In this document: in pieces, positions 19,390 to 29,783 of the stretch
Layout: every line of letters begins with the position of its first letter
How positions within the stretch are numbered: position 1 is the first letter of the stretch
NCBI GenBank assembly: GCA_037447655.1
Contig: JBBHKE010002945.1
Location: 248,001 to 312,000, forward strand
Length of the DNA stretch: 64,000 nt
DNA from: Zygnema cylindricum
Taxonomy: Eukaryota; Streptophyta; Zygnematophyceae; Zygnematales; Zygnemataceae
Reading direction: 5' to 3'
The notes under the pieces: model-generated
What the model saw: the letters and a program-made list of their open reading frames with translations, nothing else
Database searches by the model: none
Told to the model about the DNA's origin: nothing
Program-made: the position numbers and the translations under genes

Positions 19390-20426
19390 TGTAACAAGGT
19401 TACAGGGTTGAGTACTTACTGGCTAGAAACTGGGTTGCTATAGTAGCGGTTGCAGAGCAGCGCAGCTACGATTCCAGACCAGCGCAACATAGCAGCATAA
19501 CAACTTAGTTGAATAGCGTAGCAGAGCATAGCAACGCAGCGTGGCAATATAGCAACGCCGTAGAATGTAGATTTAACTGTATAGTTCTAGAAAGATATTT
19601 TGGATAGATCTCGGTTGACCGTGAACGTCCACATGTACACTTGTACAGTATTAGGTTGACTAGCAACTAGCTAGTTTAAATAGTGGGGCAAGAGACCAAA
19701 CTGCTATAGTTGCGGTTGCACAGCAGCGCAGCTGCGATGCCAGACCAGCATAGCAACTTGGTAAAGTAGCGTAGCGCAGCATAACAACTTAGTAGAGTAG
19801 CGTAGCGCAGCATAGCAACGCAGCGTGGCAATATAGCAACGCTGCAGAATGTAGATTTAACTATATAGTTCTAGAAAGGTATTTTGGATAGATCTCGGTT
19901 GACCGTGAAGGTCCACATGTACACTTGTACAGTATTAAGTTGACTAGCAACTAGTTAGTTTAAATAGTGGGGCAAGAGACCAGGCTGCTATATTTGCGGT
20001 TGCAGAGACCAGCATAGCAACTTGGTAAAGTAGCGTAGCGCAACATAACAACTTAGTAGAGTAGCGTAGGGCAGCATAGCAACGCAGCGTGGCAATATAG
20101 CAACGCTGCAAAATGTAGATTTAACTATATAGTTCTAGAAATGTATTTTGGATAGATCTCGGTTGACCGTGAAGGTCCACGTGTACACTTGTATAGTATT
20201 AGGTTGACAAGCAACTAGTTAGTTTAAATAGTGGGGCAGACGTAGTAAGAAAAGACTCTTTGAGTAGACCTTTGCATCGAGCATTCAACCTTGTAATCTC
20301 CACCCGATTAATAAAGCCAACTTGTATCCGCGATTGTTGTGTGACTATGCTGTTGCTACAAGGGGATCCTTGGAGCTTTCCGTTGCGCATTTTGGAGTGT
20401 TGTGGAGTATTTTTGTCCCTTTTACA
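19390..20426 (+). repeat. GYP1 LTR2 (middle LTR) with triplicated U3
   Basis: Starts TGTAACAAGG after the purine tract GTGGGAGGCAT and ends CCCTTTTACA before a second primer site. It is twice as long as LTR1 because a U3 block of about 270-280 bp is present three times. An AATAAA signal is near 20310. Confidence 0.88.
19432..20240 (+). repeat. Three tandem copies of a ~275-bp U3 block
   Basis: Copies start near 19434, 19701 and 19984 with GCTATAGTTGCGGTTGCA-like sequence and each end in AGTTTAAATAGTGGGGCA, which includes the TATA-like box. Each copy holds several AGCATAGCAAC words. Confidence 0.85.
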
Positions 20427-20427
20427 C

Positions 20428-20439
20428 TGGTATCGGAGC
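20428..20439 (+). other. Second GYP1 primer binding site
   Basis: TGGTATCGGAGC after LTR2, identical to the one at 2949. Confidence 0.85.
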
Positions 20440-20460
20440 CTTCTCTCGTCACCCGACAGC

Positions 20461-21408
20461 ATAGGAGAACACGGCGTATCGACCACGGAAATGTTACCGC
20501 AAGTTCTCCGAGAGTTAGAAAACGTGAGATTACAGAATTCTAAACTGACCAACACCGTCGCAACTTTGGAATCTCGTCTTGGTGAACGACCTCATGGAGG
20601 TATGGACATATACTTAAGGAGACCGATGTTAAGACTTCGCGACAAGTTTTATCCGGCAAAGCACAAGAACCTTGACGCGTGGCTGTTCTCCATCACAAAT
20701 TATATTGAAAATTTTCCTAGCTTATCAGACTGTGAGAAGATTCACTACGCGGGTGGTCGTGTTAAAGGGCAACGGGAGCATGGTGGAGGACAATGGTGGA
20801 AAATGATGAGATATCAACTGTTTGGGTTTTGTTCATTCAACTTCTCCGTGACTCTTGGCAACCCGTTAACACGGTTAAGGTTGCGATGGATAAGATCGCG
20901 ATTTGAAGCAACGTACCTCGGTGTTGGAGTACACGCAACGGTTTTTAGAGTGCAAAGTTCAAATACCTACGATGACGAAGGATGAAGCCGTGGATCGTTA
21001 CGTGAAGGGGCTTAAGGCCTCCATTCGGAGGGATATGGAGCAATGGCTTGCTCGGGAAAGCACGACCACTAGTCTTTCGGCAATCATTCAGTTTGCGGAA
21101 CGGATCGATTTGGTGGACTTCACCTTGAGTAGAACCTACCATTATGGGTCGAGCAGCGGCGGAGAAGGTCGACGAGAGGATGGTCCAACCCCCATGGAGC
21201 TCGGAGCAATTGATGAGGATAAAGAAGTGGTCAATGTGCTTCGGAAGAAGAAGAAGACCACCAAAGCCAAGACCAATGATTTGTCCCCCGAGGAGCTCCA
21301 ACGGAGGATGCAAAACGGCTTATGTTTCTAGTGCGGTTCCCTAAATCACATGGCCCGAGAATGCCCAAAAAGGAGAGGTCCCAAGAGGGGCAAGCTTAAC
21401 GTCATGAG
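20461..21408 (+). pseudogene. Second GYP1 Gag copy
   Basis: Aligns along its length with the gag at 2982. The start codon is ATA instead of ATG at 20461. The coiled-coil start (GVSTTEMLPQVLRELENVRLQ) and LDAWLFSITNYIENF are clear. Frameshifts near 20770-20910 move the frame, and LEYTQRFLECKVQIP is recovered from 20903. The knuckle region has a TAG (21329) just before CGSLNHMARECPK. Sequence stops in the protease linker, where it is joined directly to LTR3. Confidence 0.88.
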
Positions 21409-21711
21409 GTTCTAGAAAGATGTCTTGGAAAGATCTTGGTTGACCGTGAAGGTCCACGTGTACACTTGAAGAGTGTTAGGTTGACTAGCAGCTAGTTAGT
21501 TTAAATAGTGGAGTAGACGTAGTAAAAAGTCAGACTCTTTGAGAAGACCTTTCAAGTGAGCTGCCAACTTGTAATATTCCTCCCGATTAATAAAGCTTGA
21601 CCTTTCTCTGTCAGTGCTGTGTAATCTTGCTGTTACTATGGGGAGATCCTTGGAGCCTTTCTGCTGTGCATCATAGTGTATGGTGGGTTACTACCATTTG
21701 GCCCTTTTACA
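21409..21711 (+). repeat. GYP1 LTR3, 5'-truncated
   Basis: Matches the last 300 bases of LTR1 closely (TAGAAAGATGTCTTGG to CCCTTTTACA). The 5' part is lost at a GTT-rich junction with the second gag. It is followed by ATCTT. Confidence 0.9.
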
Positions 21712-22218
21712 ATCTTTCTCACCTCACATTCTACATAACTTGCACTAGCAAACTCCACATATAATGTAGCAATATCATTGCAAGACTCTATCATGCTACC
21801 GCCTTTATAAACATATGCCTCTATTTTTTGTTTTTCTAATTGCTGCCTCTGTGTAGTTTCACTCTTATAAATCTGAATCAGTGTTTCCCAGATTTATGAA
21901 GACTAAGTTAGGTTTAAAAGAGTGATAGCTATGGACTTAGACACGTATATAAGTATGAGATATTTTGCTATAGTGTTTTTATACTCCCAAATTTTACTGT
22001 CATTTTCTTCAATTTTAGTTATAACCCCTACAAGTGGAACCATAGCCGAGAGTCTAGCTCCCCTCACCATAGGTGTTCTTTTTCCCTTCTCCCCAATTCC
22101 CTTTTCTATGGAAATGATTTCCCCTTCACCTTCCGTTGCATCCGAACTCTTGTTAGTTTTCCGGGAAGCCCTAGATGAATCTCCATAGTGAGTTACACCG
22201 AAGCCCGGTGGCGGACAC
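21712..22218 (-). pseudogene. COP-H Gag, middle part
   Basis: Minus-strand continuation of the gag at 1595-2446. Blocks such as IYKSETTQRQQLEKQ, AYVYKGGSMIESCNDIATLYVEFAS and VECEVRKI resemble the COP-K gag at 25273-25488. Stops and small indels are present. 21712-21716 is the right copy of the GYP1 target duplication; 22214-22218 (GACAC) is the duplication of the solo LTR that follows. Confidence 0.82.
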
Positions 22219-23406
22219 TGTTGGAATTCAAGTATTTACTAGGTCTAGAGATTGCAATATAAAAAGCAAATAGAAGATATTGACAGCCTGCCTCTAACTC
22301 CTCACTCAAGTCCCCACACTTGTCGCAGTCACTGAAGACTGGAGGAGGAGTTAGCCATGGCTGCCTGTGCTGTCCAGAGAGAGACAGGCAGTAGTTTCAT
22401 TGGGTTTTCTAAAAGGGAGATTGATGCAGCCAAGAATTGGTCCTGGTACCTACCGTATGTCAATTTAGCAGTAGCGATTACCTTATCCTAATAGTCTAGG
22501 TCATACGATAGAGTATATGGGGTATGATAGTTATCTAAATAGTTACATTTAGACTAATTCATTTAACGGGAACTATATACATAATGCATAGAAACAGTTG
22601 TGTAAAGTACGAAGTACGGTACGGTTACGAAATAAATACCGCGCATTTTGTTTGACATCGGAAAGAATACTGCGCAAGTATTTATGACGACTACGATTGA
22701 AATCTGGATTTGATCGGACGTCCGCAAAGGATGCCGAGATCGCGGAATAGGATTTTGGCTGTTTGCGATCACCGCCACATCGAATGACACGTGGCAAAAT
22801 CACATTGGATTGCGGCAATTCTGAGGATTACGGAAACGAATCCGGATATGATATGCGCCGACATTTTTGCCATGTCGTACGATGGTCGTACAGAAAGTAC
22901 ACCGACAACTCTACTTTTATGTATGACACAATATTTTAATTGGTGCCGTAATTCAGTAGATAGAGTTTTAGAGGGAGATTGGACTTAGAAAAATTTGGTA
23001 GATAGGACCCTCTTTGTGAGAGAGCTTCTGTACAAAAGGTCATCTTTGACCTTTCATAACAATCAATTTATTTGACCATTTTCAATGATTCTTTTTGCTG
23101 CGGACTCAGGGGAGTCCAATCTACACAGGGGTGTAGTCGGTCAGAGTTTTTGCGTGCCAGGGTGGCTGCATTTCTAAGGGAAAGTCAAAGTGGGTGAATG
23201 TGTCCAAAACTCATATGCTAACTTTGCATTATGTGGTGGAATTGAGCACACAGAAAGTCTTATTTCACAAGGGTGAAGCTATAATGGGTTTACGACTGTC
23301 AAGGGGTCAGTCATTTGGGTTTATATCAACTTGGAGTCGGCACTCTCTAGATACGTTTCTTTTGGATCTGCCTACTCCGAGGGCCAATGGAGGTCTCAAA
23401 GTTTCA
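22219..23406 (+). repeat. Solo LTR (COP-H/K type) with target duplication GACAC
   Basis: TGTTGGAATTCAAG to TCTCAAAGTTTCA, 1188 bp, flanked by GACAC at 22214-22218 and 23407-23411. It interrupts the COP-H gag. A solo LTR is the product of recombination between the two LTRs of one element. An ATG near its end would open MEVSKF to the LTR terminus. Confidence 0.93.
23102..23136 (+). promoter_or_regulatory. Leader stem-loops SL2 and SL3 of the solo LTR
   Basis: GGACTC-AGGG-GAGTCC (23102-23117) and CTACAC-AGGG-GTGTAG (23121-23136), both perfectly paired. Upstream is GGTCA-TCTT-TGACC at 23038-23051. Confidence 0.65.
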
Positions 23407-23411
23407 GACAC

Positions 23412-23554
23412 CTCACTTGTCCCGAAAAAATTCCCCATAAGTGTTTTTCGAAAAGCAATCCCTCCATCATAAACTCCCAATAAGTGAAGCATGTTCCATC
23501 AAACATAGGCACCTTAGATGGAGGGCCCATAACCTGAAACTCTAAGACCACCAT
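23412..23554 (-). pseudogene. COP-H Gag start, reading from the LTR through the primer site
   Basis: The minus-strand frame starts at ATG 23554 within the LTR, reads MVVLEFQVMGPPSKVPMFDG and continues into EFMMEGLLFEKHLWGIF. The primer site (complement of 23520-23534, GGTTATGGGCCCTCC) lies inside this frame and contributes the second methionine. It is interrupted by the solo LTR at 23406. Confidence 0.85.
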
Positions 23555-23698
23555 TGGTCCTCTGAGTAGGCAACTCACAAGAAGCTTATCTAGATAGTGC
23601 TGCTTTCAAGTTGATTTAAACCCAACTGGCTGACACCTAACAGTCAGAATCCCAATACAGATTCACCACTGTTTTTTACAGACTTTCTGTGTGTTTAG
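23535..23698 (-). repeat. COP-H 5' LTR, U5-side fragment
   Basis: On the minus strand this ends ...GGTGGTCTTAGAGTTTCA and resembles the ends of the LTRs at 22219 and 23699. It is cut at 23698 by the COP-K LTR. Confidence 0.8.
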
Positions 23699-24510
23699 TG
23701 TTGATATTTGAGTATTTTCTAGGTCTTTATTTAGGATAGAAAAAGCGCAGAGGCAGTCTACCTCTGACTGCGTTCTCCAAGCCCCCACACTTGTTGTAGT
23801 CACTAAAGGCTGGAAAGGGAGCTAGAGCCATGGTTGCATAAGCTCTCCAAAGAGACAGGTGTAGTTATATGGTAGGTTTACTAAAATGGATATTGACGGA
23901 TCCAAGAATTAAACCTGGAACCTACCGTTTGTCAAGATTCCGATAGACTGTAGCTTTGTCCGTTAAGCCCAGGACTAGTGCTAGCAAATATGGAGTTTGA
24001 TTTGTATTTAAATAGTTAGATGTACACTAGTTTATTATCGGGAAATATAAACGTAGTGCATAGTTACAGTTATACAAAGTATAGAGTACGTTTTTATGTA
24101 TTGTATGAAATGGATATCGCGCATTTGTTTCGAACGCGGAACAAATACCGCGCGGTTATTTTCAACGACTAAAAATATAGTCGGATTTGATCGGATGGCC
24201 ACGAAAGGCGTCGTGATCGCGGGATATGTACTTACGGCGTTTTACGCCCATCGCAACATTAAGTGACACGTAGCACGTCAACATTGGATTGCGACGACTC
24301 TCGAGATTACGGGAACAAATAGAGATATGACATGTGTCGACATTTCGGCCATATCGTACGATGGTCGTACAGAAAGTACACCGACACCTTTACTTTTCTG
24401 TGCACTACAATAAACTGATTGGTGCCGTACGTTAGTAGATAAGTTCTTAGACAGAGAATAGGACTTAGAATTTTTTGGGTAGGTAGTCGCCTCTCCCTGA
24501 GAGCATCTTG

Positions 24511-24517
24511 TATAAAA
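24511..24517 (+). promoter_or_regulatory. TATA box of COP-K LTR
   Basis: TATAAAA after the CTCTCCCTGAGAGC stretch, at the conserved place before the CATAAC word. Confidence 0.6.
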
Positions 24518-24581
24518 GGCAAACTTTGGCCAGCCATAACAATCAATTTACTTGACCATTTTCAATGAATCTTTTTGCTGC

Positions 24582-24615
24582 GGACTCCAGGGAGTCCAAG
24601 CTACACAAGGTGTAG
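24582..24615 (+). promoter_or_regulatory. Leader stem-loops SL2 and SL3 of COP-K
   Basis: GGACTC-CAGG-GAGTCC (24582-24597) keeps its stem although the loop changed. CTACAC-AAG-GTGTAG (24601-24615) keeps its stem with a shortened loop. Confidence 0.65.
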
Positions 24616-24882
24616 TGGGTCAGAGTTTTTGCTTGCTAGGGTGGCTGCATTTCTAAGGGAAAGTCAAAGTGGGTGAATGTGTCCAAAACTCATATTCTAA
24701 CTTTGCATTCTGTGGTGGAACTGAGCACCCCGAAAGTCTTATTTCACATGCGTGAAGCTATAATGGGTTTGTGATTGTCAAGGGGTCAGTCATTTGGGTT
24801 TATATCAACTTGGAGTCGGCACTATCTAGATAGCTTCTTTTGGAGTGCGATTTCCGTGGGCAATAAAGCACACAGAGTTTCA

Positions 24883-25489
24883 GGTTATGGGCCCACCATC
24901 TAGGGTGCCTATGTTTGATAGAACAGGCTTCATTTATCGGGGATTTATGATGGAGGGATTGCTTTCCGAGAAGCACTTAAGAGGAATTGTTTCGAGACTA
25001 GTGAGGTGTCATCCACTAGGCTTTGGAGGAACTCACTATGGAGAATCATCTGGGGCTGTCGAGAAATTCAATCGGAGTTCAGATGCAAAAGAAGGTGAAG
25101 GGAAAATCATTGCTATGGAAGGGGAAAAATAGGAGAAGGGAAAAGGAACACCGATGGTGAGGGGAGCTAAGCTCTCGACTATGGTTCAACTTGTAGGGAT
25201 TAAAACTGAAGAAAATGACAGAAAAATATGGTAATACAAAAACACTATAGCAAAGCATCTCATACTTAGATTATGTCTAAGTCCATAGCTATCACTCTTA
25301 TTAATTTAATGAAGTCTTCAGAGATATGGGAAGCACTAAGTCAGATTTATAAGAGTGAGACTATTCTGAGGCAGCAATTAGTAAAACAAGAAATAGATGC
25401 CTATGTTTATAAACGCGGTAGCATGATAGAGTTTTGCAATGATATTGCTGCGCTATATGTTGAGCTTGCTAGTGCGGGATATGTATAAT
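24883..25489 (+). pseudogene. COP-K Gag fragment with anticodon-arm primer site
   Basis: The primer site GGTTATGGGCCCACC is at 24883-24897. From its ATG (24887) the frame reads MGPPSRVPMFDRTGFIY and then FMMEGLLSEKHLRGIVS, to TAG 25130. After a frameshift, 25273-25488 reads SEIWEALSQIYKSETILRQQ and AYVYKRGSMIEFCNDIAALY. It ends abruptly after LASAGYV, where the inverted LTR begins. The rest of gag and all of pol are absent. Confidence 0.85.
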
Positions 25490-26546
25490 TGTAACTCTGA
25501 GACCTCCATAAGTCCTCAGAGTGGACAGCTTCCAAGAAGCCTCTAGGATAACTCTGACCCCTTTGTGTTTCAGAAAAAACAACTGCCACCCTGGCAGACA
25601 AAAACTATCAACACCTGCACCCCTGTGAAGGGAAGTCTCCCCTGAGTTGATAGCAAAAAGAATCTCTAAATTTGCTCCCCTAAGCAGTAAGTTATGGAGG
25701 GTCAAAGTTGACCTTTTGTACAGAAGCTCTCTGGGAGAGAGGGTCCTATCTCCTAATTTTTCTAAGTCTTATCTCTCTCACAGACTCTATATACTGATGT
25801 ACGGAACCAATCAGATTACACTTCCGTACGCAAAAGTACAGCTGCCGGTGTACTTTATGTACGGACATTGTACGACATGACCTAAATGTCGATACATGTC
25901 ATATTCGGATTCGGTGCCATAATCTTCGGAAATACCACGATCCAATGTAATTTCGCCACGTGTCATCCGATGTGGCGATGGCCACACACCGCCGAAATCT
26001 TCTTCCGCGATCTCGGTGCTAATTCCGGCCGTCCGATTAAATTCGATTTTAATCGTAGCCGTAATAAATACATGCGCGGTATTCGTTTCACTAAAGAAGT
26101 AAATGCGCGTTATTGGTTTCTTGTCTGTACCGTAATCCGTACTTATACATTACCGGATCTATGTATCGTGTAAACAATTACAGTTAAATGATTTATCCTA
26201 CGTATTCATATTTAAATAAATATGAAACCATATACTACGTAACATTAGTTCTAGACTTAACGGCTAAGGCTACTGGCTAACTGTTGTTTGCCGGCCGTTA
26301 GGTACCAGGATCAAATCCAGTGGTCGGCACATACCTCTTTTAGTAAATAAACCCCTAACTAATATAAATTTCCCGTAAACTAATGGATAGCCTAGGTAGC
26401 TATGGCTCTAGCTCCCTCTCCAATTTCTCAGTGACTGCGACAAGTTTGAGAGTTGGAGAAAGAAGTTAGAGGTAGACTGCCTCGGCTTCTTTCTATATTT
26501 CTATTTAGACCTAGAAAATACTTAAAATGGACCATTAATTTCTACA
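25490..26546 (-). repeat. Complete copia LTR in inverted orientation
   Basis: Minus-strand start TGTAGAAATTAATGG at 26546, end GGTCTCAGAGTTACA at 25490. Near its end the minus strand reads ATG GAG GTC TCA GAG TTA CA. A tRNA-like module with a GGATCAAATCC B-box lies near 26255-26335 on the + strand. A GGTCA-ACTT-TGACC inverted repeat is at 25700-25713. Confidence 0.88.
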
Positions 26547-26830
26547 GGGAAAGGGTATGGGACAGAATGAGGGAGAGAGAGAGAGAGTGGGAAGAAGAGA
26601 ATGAGAGAGAAGAGTAAAGAAAGGGTATGGGACAGAATGAGGGAGAGAGGGAGAGGGAAGAAGAAAGTAAGAGAGAAGAGTAGGGAAAGGGTATGAGAAA
26701 TAATGTGGGAGATGGACAATGCGAATAGGGAGAGGTAAAGAGATAGGGAGGGAGTGATAGTGAAGAAGGAGGAAAAATAGGGAGGTAGAGGGAGCGAGAA
26801 AGGGATGAAAAAATTGATAGAGTCGCGCAC
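26547..26830 (+). repeat. Purine-rich tandem repeat
   Basis: At least three copies of a unit of about 65-75 bases beginning AAAGGGTATGGGACAGAATG and ending in GAGAGAAGAGT, almost pure purine on the + strand. Long open frames on either strand here are a composition effect. Confidence 0.8.
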
Positions 26831-27847
26831 TTACCCATGCTTTTCTTCGTAAACCCTAAAAGATGAAGCGACGATAATGACGCGCACTTCCATGTTATTT
26901 CACCATGTTATTGCCAACCCTAATACTGTTGTAAACCCTAAAAATAAGGCATGGCATATTGGATGTCGTAAGACTACGGGAGGGGGCGGAACGACGATCC
27001 GTGCATCATGCCCAAAAATGGCGACGTTTTGTGAAAATGGCTTCGCGAGATTTAGATGTCACCCACCAGGCGACGAGGATGTGGATGGGATTAGTCAAAA
27101 CAAAAATTTATTTTTTGCGTTCTGTCCGCATTTGTTGTTTGTTTGTTATCTTTTTTGGTTTTCGAGGCGCCGCGTTTTTTCCATCCTAAATTTTGTAACT
27201 TTACTCTAAAATGTACACATTGTGACTCTAATTTGTTGACGTTTTGTGAAACATAACCCATTTTAGGGTCAAACTTATCTCTAGTAAGTGTCTCTCCCGT
27301 TTACAAGTCTGGTATTACCGTTATGTTTTATTTTGACCTTGTAATAGAGTAAACATGTACTCTATTAAGTCCGAAGGATCTCAAATAGAATTAAAACGAC
27401 AACGTAATAGACTTAACATTCCGCGACTGTACGACATGTGTAAGTCTGCGACAGTACGCTTACGCAACATATGTTGTTTATCGCATGTGCACATGTTATC
27501 TGTTCACATTGCCACCCACAAAAACGAACGTCCGAATGTATGCGAATACGTTTTTCGCAAACTCGACTCCACTATTTTTCTAAACGCAGCTTTGTATGCG
27601 ACCGACATAAGTTAACCACAATTTCCGTACAAATTTCGGTAACGAAGTTCACTGTTGTACGAACAAACTACTTCCGTACTCCACACTATTCACGAAACAA
27701 GTATGGTAAAACCATTGACGCTAATTTACAAGAACCGTAATTAATGTCAAAGATAAATTAGATTCATTCACTGTATTTCGGGTATTAATGTCAAAATTTT
27801 GGGGTGCCGATATAGCGTACATAAGGCTAATAACGATTCACGATGTA
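26831..27847. other. Spacer without recognised features
   Basis: Mixed-composition sequence with short open frames that resemble no family I know. I see no gene here. Confidence 0.5.
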
Positions 27848-28912
27848 GTGTTGGGTATCGAGGACCATTTGCCGATATTCAATATATATCGAATTTCAGG
27901 TACCCGATAATCGATATATCGCTTCGATATATCGAATTTCAAATTATCGCCGATATATCGAAGCTTCTTAAAAAATACAAAAAATATTGCTAGTCAATTT
28001 TGGTGGAGGATGTTTTTTTTTTCACGGAAACTGCGAATCGGAAACTGTAAATGGATTAATTGATAACCTAACTAATTAAGAATTGATTAGCTGCAACTGC
28101 TATAACTACGTGCCGCTAAACTAGTGCTACAGATGCGAGTACTAGCTACTGCTGCCGCTAGCAGTACTAGCTGCTGGCAATGCTACTGCAGCAGGTAGTA
28201 CTAGCTACTGTTACTCCAATTAATAAAAATAATAATAAGATTTTACAATTTGTACACTTCAAAAAATATTTAATAATAATAAGAATAAAAGTTCACATTT
28301 TATACACTTTAAAAAATAATAAATAAAAATAATAATTAAAACTCACATTTTGTACACTTCAAAAAATGATTAATAAAAATATGAATAAAATATCACATTT
28401 TGTACATTTCATAAAATATTGAATAAAATTAATAATAAAAATTCTCATTTTTTAAACTTCAAAAATTAATAAATAAAAGTAATAATAAAATTTCATGCCT
28501 GAAACGAACAGTCTGCATTTTTTTTTTCATATCATACATTGACTAAATTAGTGTGGGTTTCAAGTTTTCATATGTGAAGTTGTGTACCGTAGTACGTATC
28601 AAATAAACAACTATATGAATTAGTTTTACAGTATTAGTACTTTTTCGTCGGTTACATTATGTGGCGTTACCTTTTAACTTTTTAGTCGCGGAATGAAAAT
28701 CACGTCGTACGTCGTGTTTCAGAAAAATTGTCGTTATCGCTAAAACAACATATTAAATAAAAATTATATTTTATAAAATACAATATATCGCGATAATTAT
28801 CGCGATAATTTATGTTGGTCGGGATACGATAAATCGAGGACTTTCCTTGATTGATATTAAATATATCGAATATCGAAATTATCGCGATATGAAACTACTC
28901 GATACCCAACAC
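27848..28912. mobile_element. Candidate inverted-repeat DNA element
   Basis: A perfect 15-bp inverted repeat, GTGTTGGGTATCGAG (27848-27862) and CTCGATACCCAACAC (28898-28912), is flanked by TA on both sides. Both inner ends are rich in ATATCGCGATA palindromes. No transposase is visible in 1065 bp, so it would be non-autonomous. TA flanks suggest Tc1/mariner, but the GTGTTGGGTATCG end also resembles some hAT elements. A second, imperfect inverted repeat lies outside (27828-27845 and about 28934-28957). Confidence 0.5.
28200..28500. repeat. About five copies of a ~60-bp AT-rich repeat
   Basis: The core CACATTTTGTACACTTCAAA recurs about every 60 bases, separated by AATAATAATAA-type runs. It lies within the candidate inverted-repeat element. 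Confidence 0.75.
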
Positions 28913-29537
28913 TAGTATATACACTTATACAGTAACACCGTGAATCGCTATTAATGTAGATAAATTATTATAGGGAAAAAATGTTTTAGTGATGCTATTT
29001 TGTGTTCAAAAATATTAACACTAATTAACACACATAACCCTAATTTATCTAAACATTTCCCCATAGTATAGTCGACTAGCCGCTATAGCCTATAATCACA
29101 TGGTCGACGCTTGAACATGTGAGAACAGGTTTCTGCGATTTGGGGAAGTCTTATTAACATCCGTATCTCTCTCTCCCGTGTGTACTCTTTAAGTGTGGAC
29201 TCTCTTTCGTGACGACGCCGCTCAATTCCCCTCAGTTTTTTGTGTCGACTCCGTTATCTGACACCTTTTTATGTACTTTTTGCTTTGCCCTTTTTCTAAA
29301 AGGGAAAAGCATTCTAGTCGCATTCGTCTCTGGTGACAAGGATAATTGATCGTCGATTTCTTTTTTGTAAGATCGTGAGCCGTTGAGTGATTTGAGCTTT
29401 GATAGGCTTTGTCATGTTCCAATTTTGTTGTAATGAAAAGAGACACGCGGTACAATCCTATTCGTTGTATTTCACGTGGTTGTAGTAGTATGATTAAAAG
29501 CCAGACACAATCGTCGTCACGCCAAAATGTAGTGTTA
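28913..29537. other. Spacer without recognised features
   Basis: AT-rich sequence. A 121-codon open frame on the minus strand (29587-29222) has no family features. Confidence 0.5.
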
Positions 29538-29783
29538 TGAATACCGGTTGAGTAACGTACAGTATCGTACTTTAAATTTTTGCGCATGCGATCCCGTCAC
29601 ATCACGCCACGTTGTGGTGTTCTCAATATCCGTACATTAATGTTATTTCAGTGTTAGCGTGACATACGATTTGTCGTGTTATCAATACCGGTACAGAAAC
29701 GTGCAGTATCGCACTTTTAATTTTGGCGCGTGCAATCTTGTCACATCACGCCACGTTGTCGTATTCTCAATATCCGTACACTA
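29538..29783. repeat. Direct repeat of about 98 bp
   Basis: 29538-29637 and 29685-29783 share AATACCGGT, CACATCACGCCACGTTGT and CTCAATATCCGTACA, with about 147 bp between starts. Confidence 0.8.

Larger units (their letters stand above)
2452..21711 (+). mobile_element. GYP1, compound gypsy chromovirus (LTR-gag-pol-LTR-gag-LTR)
   Basis: The order is LTR1 (2452-2947), primer site, gag, protease, RT-RNase H, [COP-B insertion], integrase with chromodomain, an extra ORF, LTR2 (19390-20426), a second primer site, a second gag and a partial LTR3 (21409-21711). LTR1 and LTR3 are very similar, and ATCTT flanks the outer pair. The integrase-after-RT order, GPY/F-like motif and chromodomain place it in the Ty3/gypsy chromoviruses. 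The three-LTR form suggests LTR-LTR recombination between copies or insertion of a tandem dimer, followed by a deletion that joined the second gag to LTR3. All ORFs are broken. Confidence 0.9.
23699..24882 (+). repeat. COP-K 5' LTR
   Basis: TGTTGATATTTGAG to CACAGAGTTTCA. Has TATAAAA at 24511-24517. The ATG seen near the end of other LTRs is ATA here. Confidence 0.9.
23699..26546 (+). mobile_element. COP-K, truncated copia element ending in an inverted LTR
   Basis: LTR (23699-24882), primer site, partial gag to 25489, then a complete LTR in the opposite orientation (25490-26546). The flanks are TTTAG and GGGAA, so no target duplication is visible. The exact LTR terminus is joined to the interior of gag. 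This could reflect self-integration of the cDNA or a later rearrangement. Confidence 0.75.

Noticed and set aside
25490-26546. Solo LTR with its own target duplication
   Set aside because: The bases before (ATAAT) and after (GGGAA) do not match, and the left side is gag of an opposite-strand element.
26522-26838. Overlapping minus-strand frames rich in Ser, Leu and Pro
   Set aside because: They come from purine/pyrimidine-rich tandem repeats; two frames are open at once, which is a composition effect.
27848-28912. Autonomous hAT or mariner transposon
   Set aside because: No transposase reading frame is found; only the ends support an element.
29222-29587. 121-codon minus-strand open frame
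   Set aside because: No domain, no similarity to known families that I can see, and it lies in spacer with repeats.
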